DNA of 17,646 bases from Saccoglossus kowalevskii (GCF_000003605.2 NW_003126892.1:74282-91927), one strand, 5' to 3'. Counted from the first letter of the stretch, positions 1-8,709 are shown. Numbers and translations: made by a program. The notes: generated by a model from the sequence alone, not told the origin.

Positions 1-641
1 TACTACTAAAACATTTTATGTTTTCCTGGTGATCAATTTACCACTTAATGTGATCAGATATATTTTCGTTCAACCTGTCAAACACGTTATTGTAATTGCA
101 CCACCTACTTGTTGCACTTGTATCACATTGTTGTACATTGGGTAACGAATAGACTGGCTCAGTCTCAGTAATCTCAGTTTTATTATATGATTTCATAAAA
201 AAAATTACCTCAATGATATAGGCGATGTTTGTGTTTTCATAGTATAACTTGAGATTACTGCTGTAGCTATACTGTATGTGCAATGCAAATATGCAATGCA
301 AAACATAATGGACAGCCAATAAATGCATAATAAGATATATTTGACAGACAAAGCAACAAATATGCATATATAAAGTAAGAATGTAATTGACAGGAAAAGC
401 AAATGCAACTAAATGTCTGACATTCCCAATGCGATCAACGTACAAACAATAATGACAGGTTATTGTGAATGATATCCATTTTCTCAGAACAACCATGGTT
501 TAAAACTAGTCTCACATGATGAAAGCAACATCAAATGTATTTTAGAAATTAATGGAAATGTGATTTGTCATGTGCTACTTGTGAAAAAAAAGAGCATAGA
601 AAAGAAAAAAGCAGACAATGAATAAAAATATTCCAGCATAC
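1..641 (-). other. UBE2J2 intron 2, 5' part
   Basis: This is the 5' part of the intron after the second coding exon; its acceptor and the catalytic-cysteine exon lie outside the window. A 152-codon minus-strand open frame (496-38) falls here. Its translation is low-complexity, rich in Y, I, C, F and H, and does not resemble the next UBE2J2 segment, so it is not called as an exon. At 280-302 there is a direct repeat of GCAATGCAAA, three bases apart, which includes a perfect octamer ATGCAAAT (283-290). Confidence 0.8.
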
Positions 642-785
642 CTTGTATTGCACTTGAATCTACCATTAGGTGTTATCATGTATATACTAGGGGGTTTGAA
701 TGGAAACTCTCTTGGGAATACAAGTTTACCATGATAATAACCACCTTCATAAGGGGTACCCTCAGGACCTCTCACAACATAGTGC
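642..785 (-). CDS. UBE2J2: UBE2J2, second coding exon (partial gene)
   Basis: This exon encodes part of the UBC fold of ubiquitin-conjugating enzyme E2 J2, an ER membrane-anchored E2 used in ER-associated degradation. Read on the minus strand it begins with the last base of a Trp codon, then [20 protein letters not shown], and continues through [20 protein letters not shown] to CNT and two bases of Arg. From memory it matches human UBE2J2 almost residue for residue, with Gly for Met after RGPE and Val for Ile after GKL. The acceptor is ttacag at 791-786 and the donor GTATGC at 641-636. Both flanking introns are phase 2 and the exon is 144 nt, so the frame is kept. The next human residues are LCLSIT, where the catalytic Cys lies; that exon is not in the window. 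An upstream in-frame Met in the intron (near 847) is read-through and not the start. Confidence 0.96.
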
Positions 786-1494
786 CTGTAATAATAACAA
801 TCTTCATTAAAGCTATTTCCCAGGGCAAGATCTTGGTAGGAATACAATAGTTAAAGGGGAGAAAAAATACACGATCATGAACAGCACTAAAAGAATGGGG
901 AAAAACATGTGCATGTATAAGATGAAATAAATAATGAATAAAACAAAATGACTTTATTGATAGATTGCATGTCAAGACTTTATTTCATCTCAATCTGAAA
1001 CAAGTGTACATTTTGCTATTTCAATGATTATTTTATATCACATCTGCTGGAAATTTTGATTTTACTATAATTAATGTTTTTTAATATGTGTTTTCATTCC
1101 TCTATAAAGGTTGCAATTGAGAAGATGTTTTTGTTCACAATTTCCTGTTGGTCAGTCACAAACTTGACAAACAAAATATTAAACTCAATTAGAGAAGACT
1201 GCTCTATGTGATGGTACTGATACGTGTAGATTCCATGATTTTTAAGAAAAACAAACAAACTTGTCAGTCAACCATTAGGAGTCAAATCGTGTAATAAAGA
1301 TCAAGGCGACCAAGGGTGATTTTAAGTTTTAATGAAATTAGCACAGATATGCTTTGAAATAAGATGACATGATTTTTGTTTTGAGGACAGAAATGGCTGT
1401 CAGTCGGCAGAAAGAACAAAGAACAAATCATGACAGAATCGATCTAGGCATTTCTGAGAAATTACGTTGAACAAACTGACACAGGTACTGACAA

Positions 1495-1628
1495 GAAAGC
1501 AGTGTGCCCTCTAAACTGATATGACGTGCCACTGATACACAAAGAAGACACTGATTGTGCTAATTCACTAGTGTGTCATTGATGCGAAAGAAAAACATAC
1601 AATGATTTTTGTTTGTGGCTCAAATCAC
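1495..1628. repeat. Possible interspersed repeat next to the inverted-terminal element
   Basis: This stretch from AGTGTGCCCTCTAAACTGA to the T-rich end near 1615 has the look of a short dispersed repeat, including a CACTAGTG palindrome (1569-1576) and TGACGTGCCACTGA. No second copy occurs in the window, so repeat status rests on general resemblance only. Confidence 0.25.
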
Positions 1629-2388
1629 CTACCGTAAAAACTCCAAAATTTCGACCGGATTTAAATAATTTGTGTTGGAAATGTGACGTGTTTTAGAGTC
1701 AAAATTAAGGTGCATTTTCGGACGGTCAAATTTTTCAGAATAGAAATCAGCAAATGAAAAAAATGGGGATGATAGACAGTGTGCTTCGTTAGTTTTTAAA
1801 AAATGCAATGTTCGTCAATTGACGTAAACTTCCCCATGTTTCACGGTAAAAGCAAAGGTCGTGGCCAAGTTGTAGGATGAACAACTCAAAATTAAAACAA
1901 AGTCATCAATCAGTGAGTATTATGACAAGGAAAACAAAACAAAGAGCGGAGAAGAGGTCAGCACAAAACTAATAGGTCAAAAAACAAAGCTGTCTTGCAC
2001 TACCTAGGAAAACTTGCGAATGTTCGAAGTACAGGTACCCATTGGACAAAAGATACATGGAAGTTTAGCAAACTATCTCCCCGACCCAGTGCAATGTATC
2101 CGGTTAGAATCAAAGCTCACGTGTCCCTTATTTGAGGGACCAGATTCTGCCATAAATTCGCCCTTGGATTAAAAAATAAAATGGGATTTAAGAAAATAAA
2201 ATGGAACTTTTAAGGTGTATTTTGGCGTCATTTTTCGGACATTTCAATCATTCCTGAGGGCTAAAATAGAGTCTAAGTTTTACCGTAGTCATTGACGTCT
2301 ATTCAAGAGTATGATTTTTATCGTGACTAGCGCGAACGGGTAAGCTTCGTTTCGACAATGAGCTGTTATCACTGTGAACAATGTTAAA

Positions 2389-2574
2389 TTATTTTTCAAA
2401 TGCCCAATTTATTTTTTTAAAACTAATTTTTTGATTTAATAAAAAAAACCATGCCGTTTTCGCATCAAAATCCAAGCCAAAAGATCGTACTACAACATCA
2501 ATCTCTTCCGCATTGCGTTCAATAACATTAACATATTTAAATAAGCTATGGTGATTTGAACACGTTGGCATCAT
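2389..2574 (-). CDS. Unrecognised 61-aa ORF inside UBE2J2 intron 1
   Basis: This is a short open frame beginning MMPTCSNHHSLFKYVNVIER and passing through NAEEIDVVVRSFGLDFDAKT to a Lys/Phe-rich tail. The middle has a mixed, protein-like composition unlike the Tyr/Phe/Ile runs of chance ORFs nearby, while the tail after FDAKTAWFF comes from poly-T and looks non-coding. No donor of good quality follows the coding-like part. It lies inside the candidate inverted-terminal element and could be a remnant of an element protein or chance. No family is recognised. Confidence 0.2.
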   Translation of the reverse strand: MMPTCSNHHSLFKYVNVIERNAEEIDVVVRSFGLDFDAKTAWFFLLNQKISFKKINWAFEK

Positions 2575-2583
2575 CCAGCTTTT

Positions 2584-2627
2584 TGATTGGTTAATTAGCG
2601 ATTTGACCTATTTGAGAACATGGCGGA
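2584..2627. promoter_or_regulatory. CCAAT box plus YY1-like site in the intron
   Basis: TGATTGG (2584-2590) is an inverted CCAAT box. AACATGGCGGA (2617-2627) matches the YY1 core (AANATGGCGG). The two lie 26 bp apart in a CpG-containing patch of an otherwise AT-rich intron. The plus-strand ATG in the YY1 core opens only 11 codons, so it is not a protein start. It could be an internal promoter, or promoter-like sequence carried by the surrounding element. Confidence 0.3.
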
Positions 2628-3219
2628 TATCCTACAGCATCGAACGTTTATATGAGACCGGAATCATTCGCTTACGATGAAACTAAGTTGACTTTTATTT
2701 GTATTTCATAACAATTCAACGAATTTATTTTGTGTACATTATTATAATCACTACTGAGTAATAATCAACAATTCAAAAACGCAGCATGACCGGATTTTGC
2801 AACCATGATCATTTGCTTCTATGTAGAAGATGTGTGTTGTGTTCATTTTTATTTGAAACTTCGTTTGGAATATACTTTCGTTACCAATAAAATAAAAATC
2901 TCTCAGTCAATCAGAAACCCGGATTCATGCCTTCGGGAAAAGTCCCGTTTGGACGCTCACATCATTTTTTTTTTTCGTTTGGGGGAAAACCAAAACTGGT
3001 CGCAGTTTTTACGGTATACCTTGTAGACAGCCCCAGCAGTTAACAAGCTGACTTTGATTTTGTGGTATTCCATTTTGACTTGAAGATTTCTACAATATTA
3101 GTCCAGTTAAAGTACACACTGCAAGGCAGTTACTGTTGTCTCAGAGTTCTCTGATAACAACACATCGATTCTAAGCTACACATTTGAAGTCACAGTGATA
3201 TAAAGATGTGTAACCTTAC

Positions 3220-3338
3220 CATTCTAGTATATTTGAATGCAAGGGAGCAGCTGTCACATAAGGTACAGGATCTTTCATAATCCTTATGTAATCTTGCTTT
3301 AGCCGAGCTGTAGCAGTGGTGTTGGTTCGTTTACTCAT
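3220..3338 (-). CDS. UBE2J2: UBE2J2, first coding exon with start codon
   Basis: This is the N-terminal exon of the ER-anchored E2 enzyme, 39 codons plus two bases of a Trp codon. It encodes MSKRTNTTATARLKQDYIRI, MKDPVPYVTAAPLHSNILE and the start of W. Human UBE2J2 has the same RLKQDY, KDPVPY and SNILEW blocks; here the N-terminus is about four residues shorter. The donor is GTAAGG at 3219-3214, and phase 2 joins exactly to the exon at 785-642, giving SNILEW-HYVVRG. Start choice: the ATG at 3338-3336 directly follows an AG (3340-3339) with a TACTAAT branch-point match 28 nt upstream. The start codon therefore probably sits at the first bases of an internal exon, with the 5' UTR beginning on a further upstream exon. 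Confidence 0.95.
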
Positions 3339-3372
3339 CTAGTATATGAAAATATAAATATTATTATTAGTA
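3339..3372 (-). other. 3' splice site upstream of the UBE2J2 ATG
   Basis: On the minus strand, TACTAAT (3372-3366) matches the metazoan branch-point consensus, with the branch A at 3367. A T-rich run follows and ends in ACTAG at 3343-3339, the AG directly abutting the ATG. The 28-nt branch-to-AG spacing is typical. This supports a 5' UTR intron in UBE2J2. Confidence 0.6.
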
Positions 3373-3431
3373 TCACATATATGCACTATTCATTTTTATG
3401 TTTTGAGAAAAATAATGTTATAGAGATTTAT

Positions 3432-3460
3432 TATATGCATATTTATCTATATGCATATTT
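3432..3460. repeat. 13-bp perfect direct repeat TATATGCATATTT
   Basis: TATATGCATATTT occurs at 3432-3444 and again at 3448-3460, a 16-bp period. Each copy contains the palindrome ATATGCATAT. It lies in the inferred 5' UTR intron of UBE2J2, about 95 bp upstream of the ATG. It could be a short tandem duplication or a POU/octamer-like site pair. Confidence 0.7.
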
Positions 3461-3551
3461 TCATTCAATTTTTTTTTTTTTAATTTTGATGATTAAGATC
3501 AAATTAACAAACTCGATCCCTACAAGAATGTTTTCCTGAAACTAATTTTTC

Positions 3552-3635
3552 AGATTGTACCAATCATGGTTTATGCATAAACCCCAGAAAGTCCTGGTAC
3601 AATCTAGGGGCCCCTTTGAATATTAATGAGCTCAT
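3552..3635. repeat. Nested palindrome cluster
   Basis: AGATTGTACCA (3552-3562) pairs perfectly with TGGTACAATCT (3595-3605). Between the arms is a perfect 16-bp palindrome GGTTTATGCATAAACC (3568-3583). Directly after come AGGGGCCCCT (3606-3615) and ATGAGCTCAT (3626-3635), both perfect palindromes. This could be the core of a foldback element or cruciform-forming sequence. No coding content is seen. Confidence 0.75.
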
Positions 3636-3639
3636 GAAT

Positions 3640-5180
3640 CGCCCAGCACTCTGAAAAGAACCCTGTATATATACATGTAGAATATTTACTTAATTATTTT
3701 TCACACAAAATACGAGTCATTTCAGTGTCAGTGAAATTCCCATCTACACATTTATGATTTTGGTTTCGGTTGACCTGAAATGGACATGTTTAAAAAACTA
3801 AAAATTAAAATAATAAATCGTCTTCAAGTAAAATATCCCCTGCCACCGTTGGCTATTTCCAGCTTTCTGACTTCTCCTGAAGTGAAACCAAACATCAGAC
3901 AAAGAGCCAAGCATTGAATACTCATAGTTGTTAAACTACTTGTTTTACGAGTGTGTGATAACTAATGAAAGCTGTGATTTTGTTGTCTGGGAATTAATAG
4001 AATATTTGAAAATCGATTGAATGTGAAGTAAATGTCTTTTATTTAATTTTATTGCCTAGAAGTGGGTGCAAAATATTATCAAACAATTGGTCTTCTGACA
4101 ACATTACATGTGTACTGCACACATACAGTATGCACGGACAGTATCCAATTATGCAATCATTAACATACGATCACTATAAATTTCTGTCTTAAAAATATCT
4201 GTTCTGGATCTACAGAATTGTCAGAATGGGTACTATTTATATTTGGTCAGCAGCTGCCCATTCAACACAACCATGGATTCTGCTATAGCAAAATGAGGAG
4301 AACCATGATAATATATACTAAGAGAAAACTGTATGAAGAAAACTGTTGCAATAATGAATAATTAACATTTCCACTAAAAATCAACTTAGTTGTCAATCAG
4401 AATTATTCAAATTCCAGTCTTGTTTTTTTTTGTAATAATCACCCAAACATTGATTTTACACTCACAGTGGCCTTAAAAGTCAGTCGTAAAAATACTGCAG
4501 ATGCAAAATGATTTATTTTAGTTTGTTAATATTACATCAAATATAAAAGATAGGGTTTCTGGTAACCCAAAGTTGCTTAAATTTTAAATGCTGACTAAGT
4601 ATCTTTTTATGACTAAACTGGAAATGTGCTACTGGAGGTGCTCACTTCATCTTTCTAGCTGCATGCTAGACAAAATTGTCAAACAAAAAATGTCAGGTCG
4701 TAAGTACACATCAGCAATTTTCTAGTATTGTTTTCAAAATATCCTGAGCTTTGTTAATTTTAGTGTTTTCTGTTAAATTTACTGTTTTACGCGCAAACAA
4801 AGCAAACAATTGAAAATTTCCCATTACAATGGTTGCCATTATGACAAAATGTAATAAGTAGTTTTGGGATAAATTTAAGGTGGCGAGAAAGTCGTTTTTT
4901 CTAAAATATTTAGGTATTTTATGATATTTATTATTATTTTTAAGGACTGCTATTTATTTTTGTTTACTGTGACGTAACATTTTTAATTCTCTGGATGCAT
5001 TCACAATTATGTGAAGGGCTCATTTGTTAACAAATGAATTGGGTAACTGGGAGTGAGCGTTAGGCTTAGTGTTAGAGATTGGAGGTACAAAAGGAACTCT
5101 TGCCTGCAGAAAATTAACATCATCTACCCTCCCGCAAGTTAAACACGGGCACTCGTGTTTTCCTTGGAATCTACGAAAGT
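3640..5180. other. AT-rich non-coding stretch between UBE2J2 and its putative promoter
   Basis: No exon-like frame, RNA gene or clear repeat is visible here. It contains poly-T and poly-A runs. A possible minus-strand donor GTGAGT lies near 4464, an alternative to the donor at 5248 for the UBE2J2 leader intron. Confidence 0.6.
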
Positions 5181-5248
5181 AACTTAAATATGGGACACAT
5201 TTACTCGAGTTCTAGGCAAAATATTCATAATTATAAACAATACATTAC

Positions 5249-5420
5249 CTTTGCTGTTTTCTGCTTTAAACAGGAGGCCAAAGTATAAGTGGAACACCCC
5301 ACAAATTCGGGGAAAGGGGGAAATACTACACTCAGTATTACGACGTATTTTCACGCAACCGGAACCGTATTTCCCAAATTCGTCATAGAGCCCTCTAACT
5401 AAGCACAATTGAATTTTATA
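5249..5420 (-). promoter_or_regulatory. UBE2J2: Candidate UBE2J2 5' UTR exon and promoter region
   Basis: On the minus strand, CAAAG followed by GTAATG (donor at 5248-5247) is a credible 5' splice site that could join to the acceptor before the UBE2J2 ATG. Upstream of it the sequence becomes locally richer in C, G and CpG, with CCCCACAAATTCGGGG and an ETS-like ACCGGAAC (about 5358-5365). A 172-codon minus frame (5702-5184) covers the area. Its translation is unlike any family I know, so I read it as non-coding or leader sequence. The transcription start is not determined. Confidence 0.35.
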
Positions 5421-5645
5421 TCTATTTGCACATTTTTGCAGTTTCGTAATTTCATTATACAATATAAATAATAAACAACTTTTATTGTTTTTTAATCTTG
5501 ATAAATATTTTATTTTGCTCAGTCCACTAAACTGTATACCAATTGGTGCAATTAACGTATTTTTTAGGAACGTTATATTAATAAGTGCACGTTTTTTGTG
5601 TAAGTTAGGTGGCTCTGCCGAATTGAATACTGGGAAAAAAACAAA

Positions 5646-5751
5646 ATGGAAGCTAAAATACACGTACATGAACTTTACGACAATAATCGGTTTATCCAGC
5701 ATGACGGTTTCCGTTATCGTAAGACAGTACTTTCATCTATGAAGAGATAAG
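5646..5751 (+). other. Candidate plus-strand first exon with a 34-codon ORF
   Basis: AAACAAAATGG is a good start context. It opens 34 codons beginning MEAKIHVHELYDNNRFIQHD and ending SSMKR, with the stop TAA at 5748-5750. The next bases are G|GTAATT, so AAG|GTAATT at 5752 reads as a 5' splice site directly after the stop; a second possible donor GTAAGA is at 5719. It could be a leader exon with an upstream ORF for a plus-strand transcript (possibly B3GALT6 or a non-coding RNA), a tiny gene, or chance. No homologue is recognised. Confidence 0.25.
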
Positions 5752-5839
5752 GTAATTTATTTTATTAGGTTTAGGGAAAATCATGTTGGCCAATGTTCTA
5801 ATAAACCTGTTCCATCAACTGTCATAGTTTCCAATAAGA

Positions 5840-5928
5840 CCACCCGAGGGCGCTCTTTCCAATCATTTGTTTTATTATGATGATCGAACGGAAACTAAAT
5901 TATGTAGGGTAATACCCCGGGGTAATAC
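5840..5928. promoter_or_regulatory. CTCF-like site and CCCCGGGG palindrome
   Basis: CCACCCGAGGGCGCT (5840-5854) agrees at 13 of 15 positions with the CTCF core form CCACCAGGGGGCGCT. About 60 bp on, TACCCCGGGGTA (5913-5924) is a perfect 12-bp palindrome bracketed by two copies of GGGTAATAC (5907-5915 and 5920-5928). These are unusual in such AT-rich surroundings and lie beside the possible UBE2J2 promoter. Confidence 0.4.
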
Positions 5929-5929
5929 A

Positions 5930-6390
5930 AATAATTAGTAGCATAGGTACATACTACAAAGAGTAAGTTGAAATCATTGATGTCTATAATATTCACTTTA
6001 ATTAATTAAATATTGTGAGTTTTTATGAAAAGGCTAAGTCAGCTGATAGCCAGCATAGAAGTTAAAGGGCGGTGGTCATCACTCTGCGCATGTACGACAT
6101 TTGTGTTGATGAACATTTATTTTCCCACAATCCAATGTGTTATTCTAATGGAAATCACAAGTTTAATGTTTGACCTGGGCGAGATTTGCACTAATTACTG
6201 CTGGTGACTTCTTTGATACCTTCCAATCACCTAAAAAATACCTACTTGTTGATCTGCGCAACAGTCAAAGTCTCCATCTTTGTTTATATGAGACCCATAT
6301 ATCTTGCGCATACGTGGCGCGATGACTGCCGCCTTTTAAATAACATCTGACTTTTACTGTAGATAGGTGGCTCAAAAAATGTTGATTACA
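5930..6390. other. Non-coding interval with scattered CpG motifs
   Basis: No gene is supported. TGCGCATG (about 6087) and GCGCATACG (about 6306) resemble half-sites of NRF1, and GGGCGGTGG (about 6068) is a GC-box-like motif. The 60-codon plus frame at 6025-6207 has no recognisable homology. Confidence 0.4.
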
Positions 6391-6396
6391 TTAAGA

Positions 6397-6614
6397 TATA
6401 CTGTGGAATACTTTATTTTCGCTGGAATTAATTTTCGCTGAAAAGGCTTTTTGGACGTTTTGTATGGAATATATTTTCACTGATTTTTGATGAGTTTATA
6501 TAGAAATATAGGACAAAATGTATATTCGCTGGATTTTATTTTCACGGAATTATCCTTTCAGCGAAAATAGCGAAAATAAATTCCAAGCGAAAATAAAGTA
6601 TTCTACAGTATATA
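6397..6614. mobile_element. MITE-like element, copy A
   Basis: This 218-bp stretch has long imperfect terminal inverted repeats. The left arm starts ATATACTGTGGAATACTTTA, and the right arm in reverse starts ATATACTGTAGAATACTTTA. The arms continue with TTTTCGCT, GGAATT and TTTTCGCTGAAA blocks over about 45-50 bp, with a few mismatches and indels. The ends fall at TATA, compatible with a TA target. There is no coding capacity, so it is non-autonomous. The internal part contains ATTTTTGATGAGTTTATAT, shared with copy B. Confidence 0.75.
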
Positions 6615-6694
6615 TGGGGACTCATTCTGAAAAGCCTCCTAGAAATTGACAATTTGTTGCACCTCATCTGTGAAAAAAGGTTTGGTAATGAGAC

Positions 6695-6853
6695 TACTGT
6701 AGAATACTTATTTTTGCTTGGAATTTATTTTAGCTATTTTCGCTGAAGAGATGATTTCGTGAAAATAAAATCCAGTGAATATACTTTTTTTCCTGTATTT
6801 CACATTAAACTCATCAAAAATCAGTGAAAATAAATTCCAAGCAAAACACACTG
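6695..6853. mobile_element. MITE-like element, copy B, inverted relative to copy A
   Basis: This stretch aligns with the reverse complement of copy A. It starts TACTGTAGAATACTTATTTT, then GCTTGGAATTTATTTTAGCT, TGAAAATAAAATCCAG, AAACTCATCAAAAATCAGTG, and ends near CCAAGCAAAACACACTG. It is more diverged and slightly shorter, and its right end is degraded. The two copies lie 80 bp apart in opposite orientation, so together they could fold into a large foldback. Confidence 0.7.
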
Positions 6854-6859
6854 TCAAGG

Positions 6860-7580
6860 CAATTAAACAAAACAATGTTTGCTCCTGTGTCTATGGTAAA
6901 TGAAACAAGAATTCAAGTATTGTGATGCGTTTCCATAGGAAATGGAACATGAAGTCACCTGATTTTGGCAGTACTATAAAGCTATGACATGATAAGATTG
7001 GTTCAAATTTGAAATTGATGAAACTTGTTGTTATGTAGTAATGCTGATTACTTCAATTTAACTGTTTAACATTATAATGCATGGGTTCATGAGGACTGCC
7101 ATGGAAGGCCGGTTTTAGTGAAACTGTACGAACTGGATGATGCTATGATTGCATTTAAGGTGGATGTGGTGTGTCACAGGGATGACTTATAAATATTGAT
7201 GATTTACTGATTCCTGTCATACTGTACATAAAACAACTCAACAAAAATAATGAAATATTTGGTCTTGTGTATAATCAAAATAATCGTACACTGTCTTGAT
7301 AATACGTAATGATATATCATTAGAAATGGTAATGATCTTTGTGGTCTAGAAAACATAGTGAAATTATAGAAGCCTTGCTAGATGGTAAATTATATGAACA
7401 CATTGGTGTGTTTGAAGGGCCAGCGTGACACATTTTTAAATATTCTTCTTTGGAATTAGTTACTGCTTTGAGAGAAATATTATTTAGACAAACTATTGTT
7501 TTAAAAGAACTGTGTTTTCTCAATTACATGTATCATTTGCATAATTATATTTTACAGCATTTATTTTTGAAATCTCCACG
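6860..7580. other. AT-rich non-coding interval
   Basis: No exon, RNA gene or repeat stands out. Short open frames at 7320-7523 (minus) and 7450-7632 (plus) overlap each other and have chance-like composition. Confidence 0.6.
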
Positions 7581-7588
7581 TCTCTCAC

Positions 7589-7920
7589 ACATGCTTGGGC
7601 CGATTGAGTTAAGACTACACACTCACATCTGATTGAAGATGGCTGAATGGGAGTCATTTTGAAGCCTAAAATTCATCAAAATCACATATTTTCATTATTT
7701 TGAAACCAGATGTCAGGCTAACTGGTGTCCATATTGTTTTAAAGAATGCAATTCCTGATCCATATATCTGACATGTCTGGACCGATCAAGTTCAAACACA
7801 TACTGTAGATAAACATGCATTTTTGTCACCATCAAATCCAAAATGGCTAACTGACATCTTGTTTAAACCAATGTAGTTCCACCTAACTATATCTTAATTT
7901 CAAAGAATGCTTCAAACAAA
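7589..7920. repeat. Diverged tandem repeat, two units of about 185 bp
   Basis: Unit 1 starts CATGCTTGGGCCGATTGAGT (7589) and unit 2 starts CATGTCTGGACCGATCAAGT (about 7773). Matching internal landmarks are AAGATGGCTGAATGGGAGTC and AAAATGGCTAACTGACATC, then TTTTAAAGAATGCAATTC and TTTCAAAGAATGCTTCAAAC. Similarity is patchy, so the duplication is old or the units are parts of a larger dispersed repeat. Confidence 0.4.
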
Positions 7921-7965
7921 ACTCTATTAATACTCTGTTCTTAAAGTTTCAGCACTTGGACATAT

Positions 7966-8020
7966 TTAATTTAATTTAATTTAATTTAATTTTATTTTAT
8001 TTTATTTTATTTTATTTTAT
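7966..8020. repeat. Compound pentanucleotide microsatellite
   Basis: Five perfect TTAAT units (7966-7990) run directly into six perfect TTTAT units (7991-8020). The same 5-base period with a one-base unit change suggests slippage expansion of two variant units. Confidence 0.97.
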
Positions 8021-8080
8021 TTTAATACCAAGAAAATGTTCCATTTAATTATATACAAGAAGTCAAATCTTATACCCACA

Positions 8081-8152
8081 TACTGTAAATTACTTTCTTG
8101 GAATTTATTTTCGCTGAAGGTATGATTCTATGTCTCGTTTTCAGCGACTTTC
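8081..8152. mobile_element. MITE-like fragment, copy C
   Basis: TACTGTAAATTACTTTCTTG, GAATTTATTTTCGCTGAAGG and a later TTTTCAGCGA block match the terminal arms of copies A and B. Only about 70 bp remain, so this is a decayed or internally deleted copy of the same family. Confidence 0.55.
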
Positions 8153-8690
8153 AACATTCATGGAAAATAATAATTTACACTCATGTGACCCATTATTTTC
8201 AATAGACACCCAACTAAAATAAAGTACAGTACAGTACTGATTTCTACTGGTACATAGAAACAAAAATTACATGGATTATCTAGTGGCATCAGAAACCAGT
8301 CTCTAATATCACAGTATGCCAGACCAATAAAGAAGGCACTCCCTGCATCCAGATTCACATGTAAGCTATTTGTGCTATTTTATACATTCTCAAGGTAATT
8401 TAGTGCAATGTATCAGTTAAGCAACTGATTTTAATAATTTGCCTTAAAATGTGTTTTGGTCAACATTACAGAACAGGTCTGACACCACAGTCTATTGAGA
8501 GAGATGTCTGTGTGATATGTTTTAAATACAATACAATGTCATATCATTCCTTTTCTACAATGAATTTTGACAAGTAATGTTATATAAATAGCCAACATGT
8601 AGCGTGAAATATATATTTTGGGAACACTTTTGTATCTGAATGAATATCAGTATTATCATGGACAATATTTATAATTATATTATAGCATTA
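8153..8690. other. AT-rich non-coding interval
   Basis: No feature is supported. The 66-codon minus frame (8358-8158) is short, without homology or credible splice sites. Confidence 0.55.
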
Positions 8691-8709
8691 TCAATACCAG
8701 TGGATTTTA

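Larger units (their letters stand above)
1630..3016. mobile_element. Candidate 1.39-kb element with 13-bp inverted ends
   Basis: The left end TACCGTAAAAACT (1630-1642) is matched exactly in inverse by AGTTTTTACGGTA (3004-3016). If the outer TA is a duplicated target, the repeat proper is CCGTAAAAACT with a TA site at each side. Inside, TTAAGGTGCATTTT (about 1707) and TTAAGGTGTATTTT (about 2211) are each followed by TTTTCGGAC-type sequence, so a submodule may be duplicated. No transposase is recognisable; the largest frame inside is the 61-codon minus ORF at 2574-2389. It could instead be two unrelated repeat copies in opposite orientation. Confidence 0.4.
786..3219 (-). other. UBE2J2 intron 1 (between coding exons)
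   Basis: This 2.43-kb phase-2 intron has donor GTAAGG at 3219-3214 and acceptor ttacag ending at 786. Most of it appears to be repeat material: a candidate 1.39-kb inverted-terminal element (1630-3016) preceded by a repeat-like stretch (about 1495-1628). The part from 850 to 1490 is plain AT-rich sequence in which I see nothing else. Confidence 0.9.

Noticed and set aside
38-496. 152-codon minus-strand ORF in UBE2J2 intron 2
   Set aside because: It is on the same strand as UBE2J2, but its translation is Tyr/Ile/Cys/His-rich, lacks the conserved UBC residues expected next, and has no acceptor/donor pair that keeps the UBE2J2 frame.
575-847. 90-codon minus ORF starting [10 protein letters not shown]
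   Set aside because: Only its middle (785-642) is the UBE2J2 exon. The ends are intron read-through on both sides of clear splice sites.
5184-5702. 172-codon minus-strand ORF as a protein gene
   Set aside because: Its length is notable, but the composition is Ile/Phe/Lys/Tyr-rich with no motif or homology, and a credible donor lies inside it. It is kept only as part of a candidate leader/promoter region.
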